Source: Blastocystis hominis (lineage: Eukaryota > Sar > Bigyra > Opalinata > Blastocystidae). From it: DNA of 64,000 bases. The stretch covers positions 1,112,107 to 1,176,106 of the forward strand of contig NW_013171838.1 in NCBI RefSeq assembly GCF_000151665.1, written 5' to 3'. Made by a program: the position numbers and the translations under genes. The notes under the pieces were generated by a model that worked only from the letters and a program-made list of their open reading frames with translations, did no database searches and had not been told where the DNA came from. Below are positions 40,120 to 51,927 of the stretch, piece by piece. Numbering within the stretch: the first letter of the stretch is position 1; every line of letters begins with the position of its first letter.

Positions 40120-40739
40120 TCTACCGATTTAACAATGGATTCACAAATGTGAATAATCATCCAATATCAATCGATTCCAACCATTCCATTGTGTCACTAG
40201 CAAATCCAATCTTATTATTATTCATGATGATAATGATGATTATGATTATTCGAAGCAAGCAGTTTCCTATCAATATTGAACAAATCCTAGTTCAAACCTA
40301 TTCAAACCATCATTTGTATATTATTATTATTATTATTATTATTGGTAGATTGGATTCATCATTTGTGAATGTTCAATATGTGATCATTGGGTCATTGGTA
40401 ATAATAATGATCATAATGATAATAATGATCGAAAACAATGATTGATTGATTGATTGATTGAAACAACAATCATAATTGAGTATCATTGTTAAAATGGTAA
40501 AGAAGAACATCATAATAATCAGGCAGGATTGATATTTTGATAATTATAGAATCATGAATTGTGATCAAGAATCGGTTTCAAACAAACAATCAATCAATCA
40601 ATCAATCAATGGAAATGTTCCTAAACAATGACGAATCACTGAACAAATCATATCAAATCAAAATCATAGATTTAATGCTTGATTTAGTGGACAAGATCAG
40701 CGAGAATGGAAGAAACATCTATGAATCAAATCCAATCAA

Positions 40740-42248
40740 TCAAACTATACTCCAAATTGATTTCGATCGAACATACCCGAATGAACGACCCCACCCATTA
40801 CCAGGTAGCTTGACATTTCGAAGATTTGGAATATCTAAATACTATCAATATTCAATATTCAGAAATACTTGCCAATGTCACTACACGAGGAGAATAGAAA
40901 CTAAATAGTACAGAAGTTATTGATGTTAGATTTGGAAGATCTACAAAACAAATCATAACCAATCAATTCATTTGTACTTCGCATTATCAATGAAGTTGAA
41001 TCATCCCATCTTCCAGCAAGTGCACCTCTACCGAGTTGAATGGATTGTAATGATGGAAGATCTACATCAATCATCTCATTCGAATTCATTCAATACTTTC
41101 AATTATTGTTGATAAGGAAAGAACAAATGCATTAGCACCTAATGTAATGGATTGTAGATTTGGAAGATCTATGCATCATTCAAATACTCAATATCATATC
41201 AATACCTCGAATCACAAATGAACTATAATAGAAATTGCGTGACCCACTTCCAATTGTACCAATTTGAATGGATTGTAATTGTGGTAGATTCTTCAATTCA
41301 AAGTCTCCTCCAAAATCACTGAAACTAGATTCACCAATTTGAATGGATTCCAATGATTCACAATTCAGTATGTGGAATGACTTCGATTCACTATCGCCAT
41401 TTTCATCCTCCTCTTCATTTTCATCTTCATCTTCATCTTCATCATTCTTTTCCTGAGTGAATGAATTGTTTCCGATTTTGATGGTTTTCAATCGATTCAA
41501 TCCATTGATTTGGAATGTTTGCACCGATCCAAAACATTCATCACCGATTTCGATTGATTCCAAATTATACAACAATGAAACATCCCAATCAACCAATACA
41601 CAATTGTCAATCAGTTTCAAATGTTTCATTCCGATATTCAGTGGTTTGCTTCCATCTCCTTCGTATTCAGTATCACATTCAATTCCATTATACCATTCAC
41701 ATTCGTTTACTAATTTACCATATCGATCATACACTTTTCCAATACCAAATCGATTATCATCACACCAATATCCTTCATATTCAATACATCCATTATTATG
41801 ATAACTCGTTCCATATCCAAATCGTTTCCAATTGATCATTATGCCCTTGTACACCAATATTCCATCATCATCATACATTTCACCATATCCAAATGGAATT
41901 CCCAACTTGTTTTCTGTCAATATCAATCCTTCAAATCGAGTTCCATGATCCAAATCCACGATTCCTTCTACTACTTCTATGGATTGTTCTTCATTATATG
42001 AAATAGCACCAATTTGATGATTTCCAAACACTTTCAACACTTTCTGCTCATTGACCACAAATCCTTGATTCATGAATACTCCATTATTGAATTGCAATAC
42101 TACACATTCTCCATTACTCAATATGAGTGAAATCCAGCCATTTGGTGTCATTTCTTTACCCAAGCATATTTGCACATTTTGAATAATAGAACTATCAATG
42201 TGATAGTTACTGATAGCAGAATTGACAAAATCAACAATGTTTTGCATC
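40740..42248 (-). CDS. MORN-like + leucine-rich-repeat protein, one LRR per exon
   Basis: ATG at 42248 (MQNIVDFVNSAISN; an upstream in-frame ATG at 42301 is possible). Residues 20-170 are MORN-like (FGYGEMYDDDGILVYKG, YGTSYHNNGCIEYEGYW). The rest are BspA-like LRRs (LESIEIGDECF, LKTIKIGNNSF, LQSIQIGTIGSGS) with an acidic insert (EDEDENEEEDENGD). Beyond the first long exon each further repeat (DLPNLQSITLGANAF, NLPSLQSIQLGRGAL, NLPNLTSITSVLFSF, NIPNLRNVKLPG) sits in its own small exon. Introns of about 34-37 nt between them all interrupt the same codon phase, just before AT-CTT-CCA. TGA lies at 40740-40742. It is probably cytosolic or peripheral; the function is unknown. A deleted copy lies at 28.1-28.7 kb. 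Confidence 0.75.
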
Positions 42249-42965
42249 GAAATGAAAAGAAATATGGTAAAACGGTTTTTTGGAAACGAGGTCTGTTTCA
42301 TTATTTCTCGATAGAACACACGTCATGGATTATTGTGTATGGCTTTGATATGCTGGTGTGTTACAAACTAGAATACATATAATAAAACCTCATTTTCTCC
42401 ACCCATTCCTATTTTTCTATATTTCGGTGCATTTCCATCTATTCATTTATTTTTGTGTTATTTTTAGATACTTATAGCTATAATTGTAAATTATTACGCA
42501 TTTTGATCACCTTTACTCTCTCATGTCAGAATGGCTGTTCTATTAAGTCTAGAATGGATATATGCTTTTCAAAATATATCAATTATGTGGTATTTAATCT
42601 TGTTTTGCAACAATCGAACTCACAATAGTGAATACTGTTGGAATGGTTTGATTCGTAATAGAGAGTATGGCAGTAGTGTGTAGAATGCAAAATCCATCAT
42701 TTCTATTTGACAAGTGGATTATTGTATTGATTCTCTGTTGATACTTCGATTCTCTTCTGTCACAATGACCATCCATATTGAGTACAAAGAATAATATTGC
42801 AGAGAAAGGAATGTGGTTCATAGATTGAAATGGTGAATAGGAATCATAGTATCATTAAACAAAACAATCGATTGAATAATATGATAATGGATGGAATCCA
42901 TGAATCCTATGAATGAAAACCTTGCTTTCTATTTGATCAACAAAACAATGTGAAATGTAATGTGA
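42249..42965. other. AT-rich intergenic region
   Basis: No gene seen. Contains the upstream region of the MORN-LRR gene and the 3' side of the MORN-only gene. Confidence 0.4.
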
Positions 42966-43739
42966 TTAACATAGCAATAGTATAAAATAAACAAGTAATA
43001 TTGAGTGAGTGAGTGAATGAATATGCCATCCATCATAGAGATCTCTTCCACTCACTTCCACTCCATCTTTCCATTCCACTTCGCGAGTAGCAATCCGAGT
43101 TTCTTCATCGATCCAGTATCCTCGACCATTTCGAAGAAACGATTCTTTCGATTCATCATACACGAATTCACCCACATACAGGGGAATTCGATTCGAAGCG
43201 ATGGTATTGTCACCGTTTCGCTTGAACTCGATCATGATAGTTCCTTCGATCTTGCGGATGATCTCCACCAGCTTGTTCCCCTTCCAGATCCCCTCAAGCA
43301 GCATGGCACCCGTTTTTTCGTCATATTGGATGCCCCATCCTTCCCTTTCTCGCTTATCGTTGAACTCACCGTGATAAATCAGGTGATCACTTGCATGCGA
43401 ATAGATTTCCATTCGCTCGCCTCGGACATGGTTTATAATACGATGAAAATTCTTTCCGTCCCAGATATCGTCGAAAGATTGCACAAAAGCGACGCATCCT
43501 TTTTCAAATCGGGTAAAGTCGCCGATTTCACTCCCGTCCGCATCCAACTCGTAGCACATCTTCAGTATGCCATTTTGGAATAGGCAAACCTTCCCAGCTC
43601 TCGTCAACGTGTATTCTTCCTCGTGATCGCCTTGATAATATTGGAGGCTATACTTGCAGCCTCCAATAGTGATTTCCTTTGCTTTACCAAGCGTTATGTA
43701 ACCGTCCAGGAGAAATTCGCTTCCCTTAAGTTCTTGCAT
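42966..43739 (-). CDS. MORN-like protein (relative of the MORN-LRR gene)
   Basis: Single exon from ATG 43739 (MQELKGSEFLLDGYITLGKA), about 257 residues. It has MORN-like Gly/Tyr/Trp patterns: HLIYHGEFNDKREREGWGIQ, GAMLLEGIWKGNKLV, PLYVGEFVYDES, FLRNGRGYWID. The layout parallels the N-terminal half of the MORN-LRR protein, but there is little nucleotide identity and no LRR is seen. The C terminus drifts into a hydrophobic run (SILLVYFILLLC) made from simple-sequence DNA, so the true end may be an unrecognised intron near 43.02 kb. Confidence 0.6.
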   Translation of the reverse strand: MQELKGSEFLLDGYITLGKAKEITIGGCKYSLQYYQGDHEEEYTLTRAGKVCLFQNGILKMCYELDADGSEIGDFTRFEKGCVAFVQSFDDIWDGKNFHRIINHVRGERMEIYSHASDHLIYHGEFNDKREREGWGIQYDEKTGAMLLEGIWKGNKLVEIIRKIEGTIMIEFKRNGDNTIASNRIPLYVGEFVYDESKESFLRNGRGYWIDEETRIATREVEWKDGVEVSGRDLYDGWHIHSLTHSILLVYFILLLC

Positions 43740-44600
43740 TCTACCTATTTGGAATCACATATCCTTAGCCTCTACTCTTTGAAACCGTAATTTGTAGCCA
43801 AATATAAAGAATTTATGAAGAAAACAGAGAGATCAGTTTATTGCCGTACACCTAAGTATTCTTCATATTTAAAAATTATGATAGAGTGTTACCATATACA
43901 CATTGGATCCAAGATTTCCAAGTGAAGTACTCACTTGTGTTTCGCATCATTTTGTTCACATTTTTGTGGTTGAAATAGTTCGGAGGTATAGATATTTATA
44001 ATAATATCAGGATTGTTTGGAAACACTCAGAATGGAAAAGTCCATTTTGTTGTCTACTATGTCTGTATAGGTTGTATATTTATGATATCATAGTGAAATC
44101 GTGTTATGAAGCAAGGATTTGGTTGCTCACTCCACTTTGTCTAAATAGTCTATATTATCATTATTATTATCATTAATCTTATTTCGATAATCCAATCTAT
44201 CCATCCATGATTCTAGCCAAATCATTTTGACTTGGGAATGGTTGGGTTTGAAAGCAATTAAAACTAGTAAATCTAGTAAATCGAATCGAATGGAATGGAA
44301 TGGAAATTGGTTTTGATCCAGTGATTTTCACACAAAGAACCTATCTTCGCACATCGTTAACCATTCACTCCATTTTCTATCATTTCCTTATCCTAAACCA
44401 ACCAACTAACTCTAAATACACTTTCTTTCTTTCTATCTTTCTTTCTTTGTTTCAACTATCAACTCACAGCACTCTATTATTATTATTATTATCAACTAGA
44501 GTCGTTTGGTTCCTCGTTCTGGATTATTCTGTTCATGTTTCTAAATCATTCCAACACCCTACACACTCTAAATCTACATTTTCCTTCCTTCCTTCCTAAA
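43740..44600. other. AT-rich intergenic region
   Basis: No gene seen; short CTTT, ATT and TTCC runs near 44.42-44.60 kb. Confidence 0.4.
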
Positions 44601-44661
44601 CACATTTTCGATTCTCATTCAAATCCTACAACGCTTCAACCATTCCACATCTCTACAATTC

Positions 44662-44693
44662 CATCCATCCATCCATCCATCCATCCATCCATC
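44662..44693. repeat. (CCAT)n microsatellite
   Basis: About eight perfect CCAT units at the AT-rich/GC-rich boundary on the 3' side of the FN3/CCP gene. Confidence 0.85.
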
Positions 44694-45444
44694 TTCCAAA
44701 CCAAACACCGCAACCATTTTTCTCTCAGCAACTGCCAAATCGGTCTGGATCGTGGAAACGTGGAAACATCGCGACCCACGGCGCACCAGGCGTGATCGAC
44801 GAGGTGGGCGCGGATGAGCGCGCCGGTCACGTCGTAGGCGGAGGCGGAGGCGGAGGCGGAGGGGCTGGGTGACGGAGACCACGGTGGCGTTCTGCGCCCA
44901 GTTGGACAGGAAGAGATCCAGAGAGCCCGGTCGACTCTGCACACCTTCGTAGGGAGCCACGGACCCCACCCCATCGCCCACCAGATTCCTGCTCACTCAC
45001 ACCCACACCCACACCCACACCCAGAGCGAACCGGTGAGCGAGGAGGTTGGCTCGCCGTCCACCACCAACACCCAACGAATTCCGACGTGGCCATCGTGGA
45101 CACTCCGAATTGCCTGCCCATCCACTCGGCACTGCCCACTTCGCTCGGGACGCACTCCAGCGTGTAGGAAGTCGCGGGGATCCCACCCTCCAACACGTCC
45201 CACACATCGCGTCCCGCGGGGAACCAGACGGTTCGGCGGAAGGCGGAAGGAGGAAGTCGCGGGAGCGCGAAGCTCGCACGTGGCGGTGCAGAGATCATGG
45301 AAGGATCCGGTAATCGCCATCGCACAGTCCCACTCAATGCCCTCCGCCTGATTCCACACACACCGCATACAGAACCGCGGGGATCTTCTCTTGGCGGGAG
45401 AGATACCCGGTGAACGCGGCCACGCTCAGATAGATGGGCGCGTG

Positions 45445-45530
45445 CTGCACGCTCTGCACGCTCTGCACGCTCTGCACGCTCTGCACGCTCTGCACGCTCT
45501 GCACGCTCTGCACGCTCTGCACGCTCTGCA
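45445..45530. repeat. 9-bp minisatellite CTGCACGCT (about 9.5 copies)
   Basis: Near-perfect tandem array, length divisible by three; read on the minus strand it encodes (SVQ)n in the FN3/CCP gene. Confidence 0.95.
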
Positions 45531-45557
45531 GGTCCAGGAAGCAGTTCGTGCTGGCGA

Positions 45558-45614
45558 CCTCGCTCTCGCTCTCGCTCTCGCTCTCGCTCTCGCTCTCGCT
45601 CTCGCTCTCGCTCT
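45558..45614. repeat. 6-bp repeat CTCGCT (about 9.5 copies)
   Basis: Perfect hexamer array enc­oding (SE)n on the minus strand, 30 bp from the 9-bp array. Confidence 0.95.
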
Positions 45615-47400
45615 GGATCACGGCCATCGACGCCATCCACGAGCGTCGCACCACGTAGTACCGAATGCTGGCGCCGCCCAGCTCCGCCGGCTCTGCCCAC
45701 TGCACGCGCAGCGAGGTCGAGGAGAGCGCGGCCACCTCGAGGTTCTGCACCGCGCCGGGCGCGACGACATACGCGGCGAGGGTGATGGGAGAGGAGGCCT
45801 CGGAGAGGATGGAGCACGCGGCGGAGCACAGCGCCACGCGCACCCAGTAGGCCACGCACACATCGAGAGAGAGAGAGCTCGGGTTGCTGGACGTCGCCCT
45901 CTTGGAGGAGCGCGTCGGCGGCGAAGAGCTGGGAGTGGGAGCCAACCAAGGCCTGCACGAAGAGCTCGCACCACCACCAGACCCAGCGCATCTGCGTGGC
46001 TTCGAAGGCGGCAGCAGCACGACGGGCGCGGAGGGAGGCAGGGAGGGAGGCAGCAGCACGACGGGGCGGTAGACGGAGAAGGACGCGAAGGCGGACCAGG
46101 AGGCGCCCTTGCGGACACGCCAGCTGATGGCCATCACGCTGTTCACAATGGCGCCCGCCACCAACACGGAGCGCGTCTCGAAGAACTGGCTCTGCACATT
46201 GCTGCCCATCAAGGCCATCCATCGGGGCTTCATCGGAGATGCCACTGCTCCAGGGAACCTCCATCTGCACAGACACGCTGCGCTGCGCTGCGCCTACTCC
46301 ACTTCCCTCATACCAATCGCGCTCTCCACAATGCGAGCAGGCCACAACCGAACGACAACCGAACGCCAACCGAACGCCGGCGCGGGTCGAGAAGGTCGCG
46401 ATGAGGGTTTCCGCGGGGAAGGGGAGGCCGTTTCGGGACACCAACCTGTTGGCATTGATGTAGAGCGTGCGTGCCTTCGCAGAACCGCGGGAAGGAGCCA
46501 TCGAAGGCGAAGGCGAAGGCGAAGGCAATGGTGTAGTCGGAGATGGAGATCGCGGTGGTGGGATAGGAGAACGTGGCCTCGGGCAATTCAAACACGATGT
46601 GGATGTTCATGGGCTCGAATGGGTCGTTCATCACCTCGCCCACGCCCACATTGCTCGTGCAGTACATCGTGGATTGCTTCCCATCTCCCATCGTCCACAG
46701 CGCCACGTCCCTCGCCCCATCGCCCGCCACGCAGCGCAGCATCGGCAGGATGGGCTGACAGGAGCCCGTCCCCTCTCTATCGATCGATCGATTCCCACTG
46801 CTGATAGGCGTTGCACCCATCCGTGATCATGCCCCACTAGTCCACATCGCACTTCGTATCCAACACTTGCCCCAAGTGCCCTTCCGGCTACCCCGCCGCT
46901 TCGTCCGCGGGGCACACCACCGCCACGCACCTCACCCCTCTTCCATTCCACCACTTCCCACACGCCCGCACCACGCACACCTCCACCTTCCCATGCTCCA
47001 CAGACCCACAAATGCAGAACTGCACCGTCTTGGAATTCGCCTGCTCCCACTGGCCATTCCAGTTCACTCGGCTCGCATCAATCAGAGGCGAGGACCGTCC
47101 CCACAGCAGTTCGCATACTCCGCCTTCTTGTCCCATTCTCCCAAGTTCCACACACGCTCCGCTTCTACAAACCTACAGCTCTTGTTCCCATAGTATGCCC
47201 TTTCACTCATCGCAAATCCGTTCTCTCTACCACACTCTACCACCTCACAATATGAAAATGAAAATACGAGAAACAGAACAGATATCCTAGGCAAGAACGT
47301 CGTGCCTGTACCAGATACCTCCCACGTTGCAAGTTATCTCCATGTATCCGCGGTCACACATGGCATGAATGGGTTCGCCACGTTGCACAGTTTGAAGCAC

Positions 47401-48672
47401 AGAAATTCCTCACTCGGAACACACTCCACACAGCAAAAATGGAACCAGGGTCCACCGCCATTATGGTATTGAATGCGTTCACGATGCATATCTCACACAC
47501 ACAGTTTAGTCAAAGTAACGATAGCGCACACTACACTAGCTTCTTCAAACACACCAACTTGAGGACAGAACCCATCCCAGCTACAATATTTACACTCCCA
47601 CAACACAACACACAAAAACACATAGAAGTCCGAAAACAAAACAAAAGACAGGACATACAAGTCCAATTCCAAATTTTGAATACATTCAAACCCAGTAAGA
47701 CGAATCTAATAGCTTTTATTGTAAAACAAATGATTTCAAAAATACACAGGAATTGTGCAATTGTGAAAATAGTGTTGAAATTGGGTATGAGTGGAAGAAT
47801 AGATTTCGAATAGGGAGGGAGTTGTTTTTACTGTGAAGTGGAAGGAGATGAGCGGAAATGGGATATTGTGGAATGAATAGATCGAAGAGTGTTGTTTCCA
47901 GTGGAAGCGTTTTGTTTTTCGTTCTATTCATTTGGAATTTTATCTAGATGGGATAGAAAGAAACAGGGTATGTAGAAGATGATGATAGGAATGAAAATGG
48001 AAAAGCTAACGATAAACAGTTTTTGGGTTATCATTTATATAAATAATATGTGATATGTGTATAGTAGAATCGAATAGTAGAGTTTGTGAGAAAGGTGGGT
48101 GTGTCGTTGAAGAACTGAGCAAAATAAGGTAGAATAAATAATATATTTTATACGAACAAATAGAGATATATTCATATTCCACTGTTTCTAGATTTTTCGA
48201 TAGTTGGTGTCCAGTTTTTGTCGTTTTGATGCACTCTGAACCTATCAGAGATTGTTATATTGCCAGAGAATACTATCCCTTATAGTATCCCCCACCTGCC
48301 AAATAATGCAGAATATCTCCTATTTAAAGGAAGGATCGAATTGTACACTTCAATAGGGATACAAAGTGATTCACAATGTTGTTCTATTACGAGCATGAAT
48401 AACAATAGTATACATAATACTTGCTGTTTGAGTTGGTTGATGAATGTGAAATGCTTTGGTTCCCAACTCATTAGGATGAATAGAATTACTCACTAATAGT
48501 GATATCAGTATTGTTGATGATAAAGCTGAAATCCATAAGAATGGACTCTATGGGAATGAGTAGTTGTCCAATATCAAGCTGTGAGACATATCTGGCTGAT
48601 TTGTTGAAGACAACAATCAAACTATTACTTTTCAGATATATATATATGTATATAGAAGATAGACATTGATAT
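47401..48672. other. AT-rich intergenic region
   Basis: No convincing gene on either strand; short ORFs only, without family signatures or splice-linked continuation. A TA/TCTA run lies near 48.64-48.69 kb. Confidence 0.4.
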
Positions 48673-49784
48673 CTATCTATCTATCTTCTTGAATACCTTA
48701 CTGAAGTTGTGGTTACAAGATATCGTGAATGAGATGTACACATTCGAATTCAAGGAGATCGGACGGTCATTTGCATCTGTCAGTACCCAATCAATGGAAT
48801 CCAGGTTCGATTGTTCAATCACATCGATCGATAGGTTGTCCCAGGTGATCATGTTGTTCAGTCCCATCGATACATGAATCAGGTTATCGATCAGCGGACT
48901 CTTCAGACCGAATGTTTGAGCATTGATACTACTGTACACTCGGATCACACTCATGCCATTCGTGATGTTGTAGGCTCCTCTGGGTATTAACACCTCGTGT
49001 GGGGATGTCCCCGCATCGATTAATATCACTTGATCGGTTGGCACGTTGTGCAACACGAAGTCCGTATACAACGACACAGACGAGATGTAGCACTGGTCGA
49101 ACGACAGAGGATTGTCCAGCTTCACTTCCTTCTTCGTAGTATTACCGAACACTTCAATCATGGAGAATTGATTAGCGGAAGTGACTCTATTTTCAATTTG
49201 ATCATACACGTCATCAATCGTCAACTGGAGTTCGAATTCGCCGTTCAGTCGCATCATCTTGCCATCCATATCGCGGAACACGAACATCAATTGATCAAAC
49301 CGAGTGATCATTGGAATGCACACGTCTTCCACAGTTCGCACATAGTTAGCCGTTGGATCGTCAATGATCATCGTGGTGAGCAGGTTGTTGTTCTGGTTGG
49401 CAATCTTCAGGTCCGATGATCGCACGATCGTCGAGTAGACCTGAATCACTTGGCGATTTCGCGTGATATCAATCACACTCGATCCACTGAACGAAGCAGG
49501 TAGAATGACCGTTCGTCCATCTAAGCCGAGGATTTCACGAATGTCAGGTGCATCTGTGAAATCAATGATGTGTGTGGAGATTGAATCCAGATATAGCCGA
49601 ACGACGAGGCATTCGTGGATATGGAGAATGTAGTATCGGCCATCGTATTGAGCAAGGCAATGATCTCACTGATCGTGTAATAACCAGCAGGGATCGTTAC
49701 CTTCTCATTATTCGAATTCGTAACAATGTTCGTTGTGTCAACGTTGTTGAACATGAATTGGTTTGGTCGAAACAGGAGAGTCAT
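48673..49784 (-). mobile_element. Fossil of a virus-like element: Polinton-type minor capsid (penton-like) gene remnant
   Basis: The minus strand encodes about 370 residues of beta-rich protein with a pattern I associate with the jelly-roll penton/minor-capsid proteins of Polinton-like and related elements. Near the N terminus there is a TIPAGYYTISEIIALLN box, then a Gly-rich strand, a GSSVIDIT..QVIQVYSTIV stretch, LLTTMIIDDP, a VCIPMITRFDQLMFVFRD strand and a DGKMMRLNGEFELQLTI strand near the middle. It looks broken, about once. No polymerase, integrase, major capsid or terminal inverted repeats are seen in the flanks, so it is an isolated relic. The still-readable protein pattern suggests moderate rather than great age. 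Assignment rests on sequence feel, not a search. Confidence 0.5.
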
Positions 49785-50818
49785 GGAAGTGATGTAGGGG
49801 TTCCGATACTTGTACGAATTTCACATGAATGTGCCGTTGGTAGGTGAACCTTGAATAAGCATGGAGTAGTGCATGGCCTTTCATTACCTCTACATAAGGA
49901 TCTACTCATTTTTCTTGGGAGTATGGTCAGCCATGGTCCGTCATAGTGAGTTGTGCTCAAACGTAGCTGACGCAAAAAGCGCGAAATGTTAGCCTTGGTC
50001 AAAATCGGTGGAAAAGGGCAGCCAGGCAAAAAATGACAGAAAAATGCGTCGTCGATTTTCGGCTAAGGTTGATTTTGGTGACCTTATTTCTTATGAAAGC
50101 CAAAAAAGTCAAGTTGTCAAATTCACCCCTCATACCCCGACTTTAGGGCTTTTTCGTCATGGATTCGAAGTGAAAATGGGCTGTAAAAAGCCGAAAATGG
50201 TTTCGCGCGTTTTGCATTATTTTCCTACTACTTTTTCTCTTTCACATGAGTCATAAAACTCTGGTCGTTCAGGAAATACTCTATTTTTATAATTATTAAT
50301 TCTAATGTACTATTTTGTTAGATGGATTTTCTATTTTGAGTTACAAAGTGTTGTTAAGTTATAACAATATTATCACTAATTCTCATGAAAGAATTTTCAC
50401 TCATAAGAGTTATATCGTAGAAACAGAAATGCACATCATGATGAATCCACATTTTTCAATATTGCAATGCCATTGTTTACTACCCATCTCCCAAGTGAAT
50501 GTCTATTAATCTACGAATGTATGCATATTGTCTTATTCTATACTATAGGGATTCAATTATGCAGTTTTCCTTACGTTTATGTAGCAGACAAGACATTTAG
50601 AATGATCATACATTATGCACTTTATATACAGAATGAGTTCTTGGTAGCCATACTCTCTAACGGTTTCTCTAGTACATCTATTTCCTTACTTTCCATTCCT
50701 TGGTGAACAAAAGCACAGTTTACTCAATGAGCAAAGCAAGAGTGAAAACATATCAAGGGCAACAGTAAATGATATTCTCGATAGTATAGAATGAGTTACA
50801 AGGCAGCAAGGTGGTTAG
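49785..50818. other. Intergenic region
   Basis: No recognisable gene or element; several short ORFs on both strands without family signature. Confidence 0.35.
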
Positions 50819-51720
50819 ATGATGAATTCTTTCTACCAGCATTATCACAACTTTCAACTATTTGATGTTGTGAAATTAGCTGAAATTGAGATAAATAAAG
50901 TGCAGATTGCAGAAAGGAAAATAGAGCTCATAAAGGTGAAAAAAATCACTCTATATAAGAATTTGAGCATAGAGCAAAACACAAATAATGAAAAACTAAC
51001 AAGAGAAATCGATAATGTGGAGCTTTGGAATTGCTAATGTCTATAGTGCCATATAAGTGATGAAGAGTCAAGAGAAAAGCTTGTCCTCCTTCGTGACGGC
51101 TATTCTAGCTGGACAAAGTATGATATTCGGTGTTATATCCGTGCATGCGTGCAGTTTGGACGAACGAATCGTAGTCTGATTGTACGATCTATTTCTATAA
51201 GTACTGGGAAGCCTAGGGAGGAAACAGGAGTCAATATTACTTATTTTTGGAAACGGTCTTAATAACGATGGTTTGTGACCTTAGATGCGTCTCCATCCTT
51301 CGCTAAGGTCCTATGTGGAAAGGAGAGAAGAAGAAGAAGAAAAGTTAATTCAGACAAAACTCATCGAAGAAGTTTGCATTATTCGAGATGGTATTGTAGA
51401 TAGTGCCCAAACATTTGCAACTTGAAGGTAAGGCATTAGTGCATTCCGCCTAACCAAAACTCACTTCAAACCCTATCACTTTAGAAATTGACCTGTTTCT
51501 TCTTCGCTGTATTAAGTAGGTTTTTTCCTGTTTTGCTTCTCTTTAGTTGGGCTATAAAGAGTATCACTGATACGGAATGAAATTCAGCAATGCCACGAGT
51601 TTACTTTTGATTGGTTTTTCTCACTCTTTCTGCTTCGGATATTCAAAAGGGGTATAACTCCCTGATTGATGCAATTCGAAACAAAGAGAGTAAGTTGGAA
51701 TAAGCAAGAGCAAACAAGGT
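50819..51720 (+). pseudogene. ISWI C-terminal (HAND-SANT-SLIDE) remnant
   Basis: Fragment of an ISWI-type chromatin remodeller without its ATPase. It shows a HAND-like piece (HNFQLFDVVKLAEIEINKVQ) and, after a 30-nt intron near 51.02 kb, a SANT domain (DGYSSWTKYDIRCYIRACVQ, FGRTNRSLIVRSIS, YFWKR). Further downstream a SLIDE domain is split over frames: LGYKEYH, EIQQCHEFTFDWFF, then SASDIQKGYNSLIDAIRNKE. The last three pieces lie within 120 bp in different frames with no GT-AG intron to connect them, so at least two frameshifts are needed. No SNF2 helicase motifs lie upstream. I take it as a decayed partial copy; a full ISWI should exist elsewhere. Confidence 0.55.
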
Positions 51721-51927
51721 GTAAAGTCTTCATCTGTCTTATAGTTGTTTTCATTTATTTTTCTATGAATTTGATTGTTTTTAAAACATGTTGCAGACGA
51801 GTGATGGTTCCAACCTCTTGGGATCAATATCATTCTTGTTTGTGTTTTTAGTTAGTGCATCCAATGAAATACGCCAGATGACTTCATTTGGGAGAAGGTT
51901 TAGGCGTTCCAAAATATAACTTTCTGT

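Larger units (their letters stand above)
33624..40739. other. 7-kb AT-rich gene desert with microsatellites
   Basis: No credible coding region, RNA gene or transposon could be read on either strand. Composition is strongly AT-rich and dominated by ATTG/AATC/TGAA-type tetranucleotide and TTCTA/TATTG pentanucleotide tracts, plus dispersed TGATTG-like words. Elsewhere in this window intergenic gaps are 30-400 bp, so the stretch is exceptional. Possible explanations are a centromere, a subtelomeric spacer or decayed repeats. Confidence 0.6.
44700..47400 (-). pseudogene. FN3/CCP-type surface-protein gene, repeat-expanded and probably degraded
   Basis: Read on the minus strand from about 47.4 kb. 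There are Cys-rich CCP-like pieces (ECGRENGFAMSERAYYGNKS; VEVCVVRACGKWWNGRGVRC; DTKCDVD then WGMITDGCNAYQQWES), a beta-rich segment (IHIVFELPEATFSYPTTAIS) and a fibronectin-III-like domain near 45.6-45.8 kb (APGAVQNLEVAALSSTSLRV). Downstream, (SE)n and (SVQ)n runs are encoded by 6-bp and 9-bp microsatellites. Short introns rescue some frame changes (e.g. 32 nt near 47.3 kb). However, in-frame TAGs at about 46.84 and 46.90 kb inside a CCP-like unit, and several further frame changes, could not be explained by GT-AG introns. G+C is far above the flanks. Either a decaying gene or a model I could not resolve. Confidence 0.45.

Noticed and set aside
35690-40460. CRISPR-like or satellite array
   Set aside because: Only 4-5-bp microsatellites in different registers; no regular repeat-spacer pattern and the host is eukaryotic.
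49781-50256. Short ORFs flanking the capsid-like relic as further element genes
   Set aside because: No recognisable family pattern, no splice-linked extension; treated as background.
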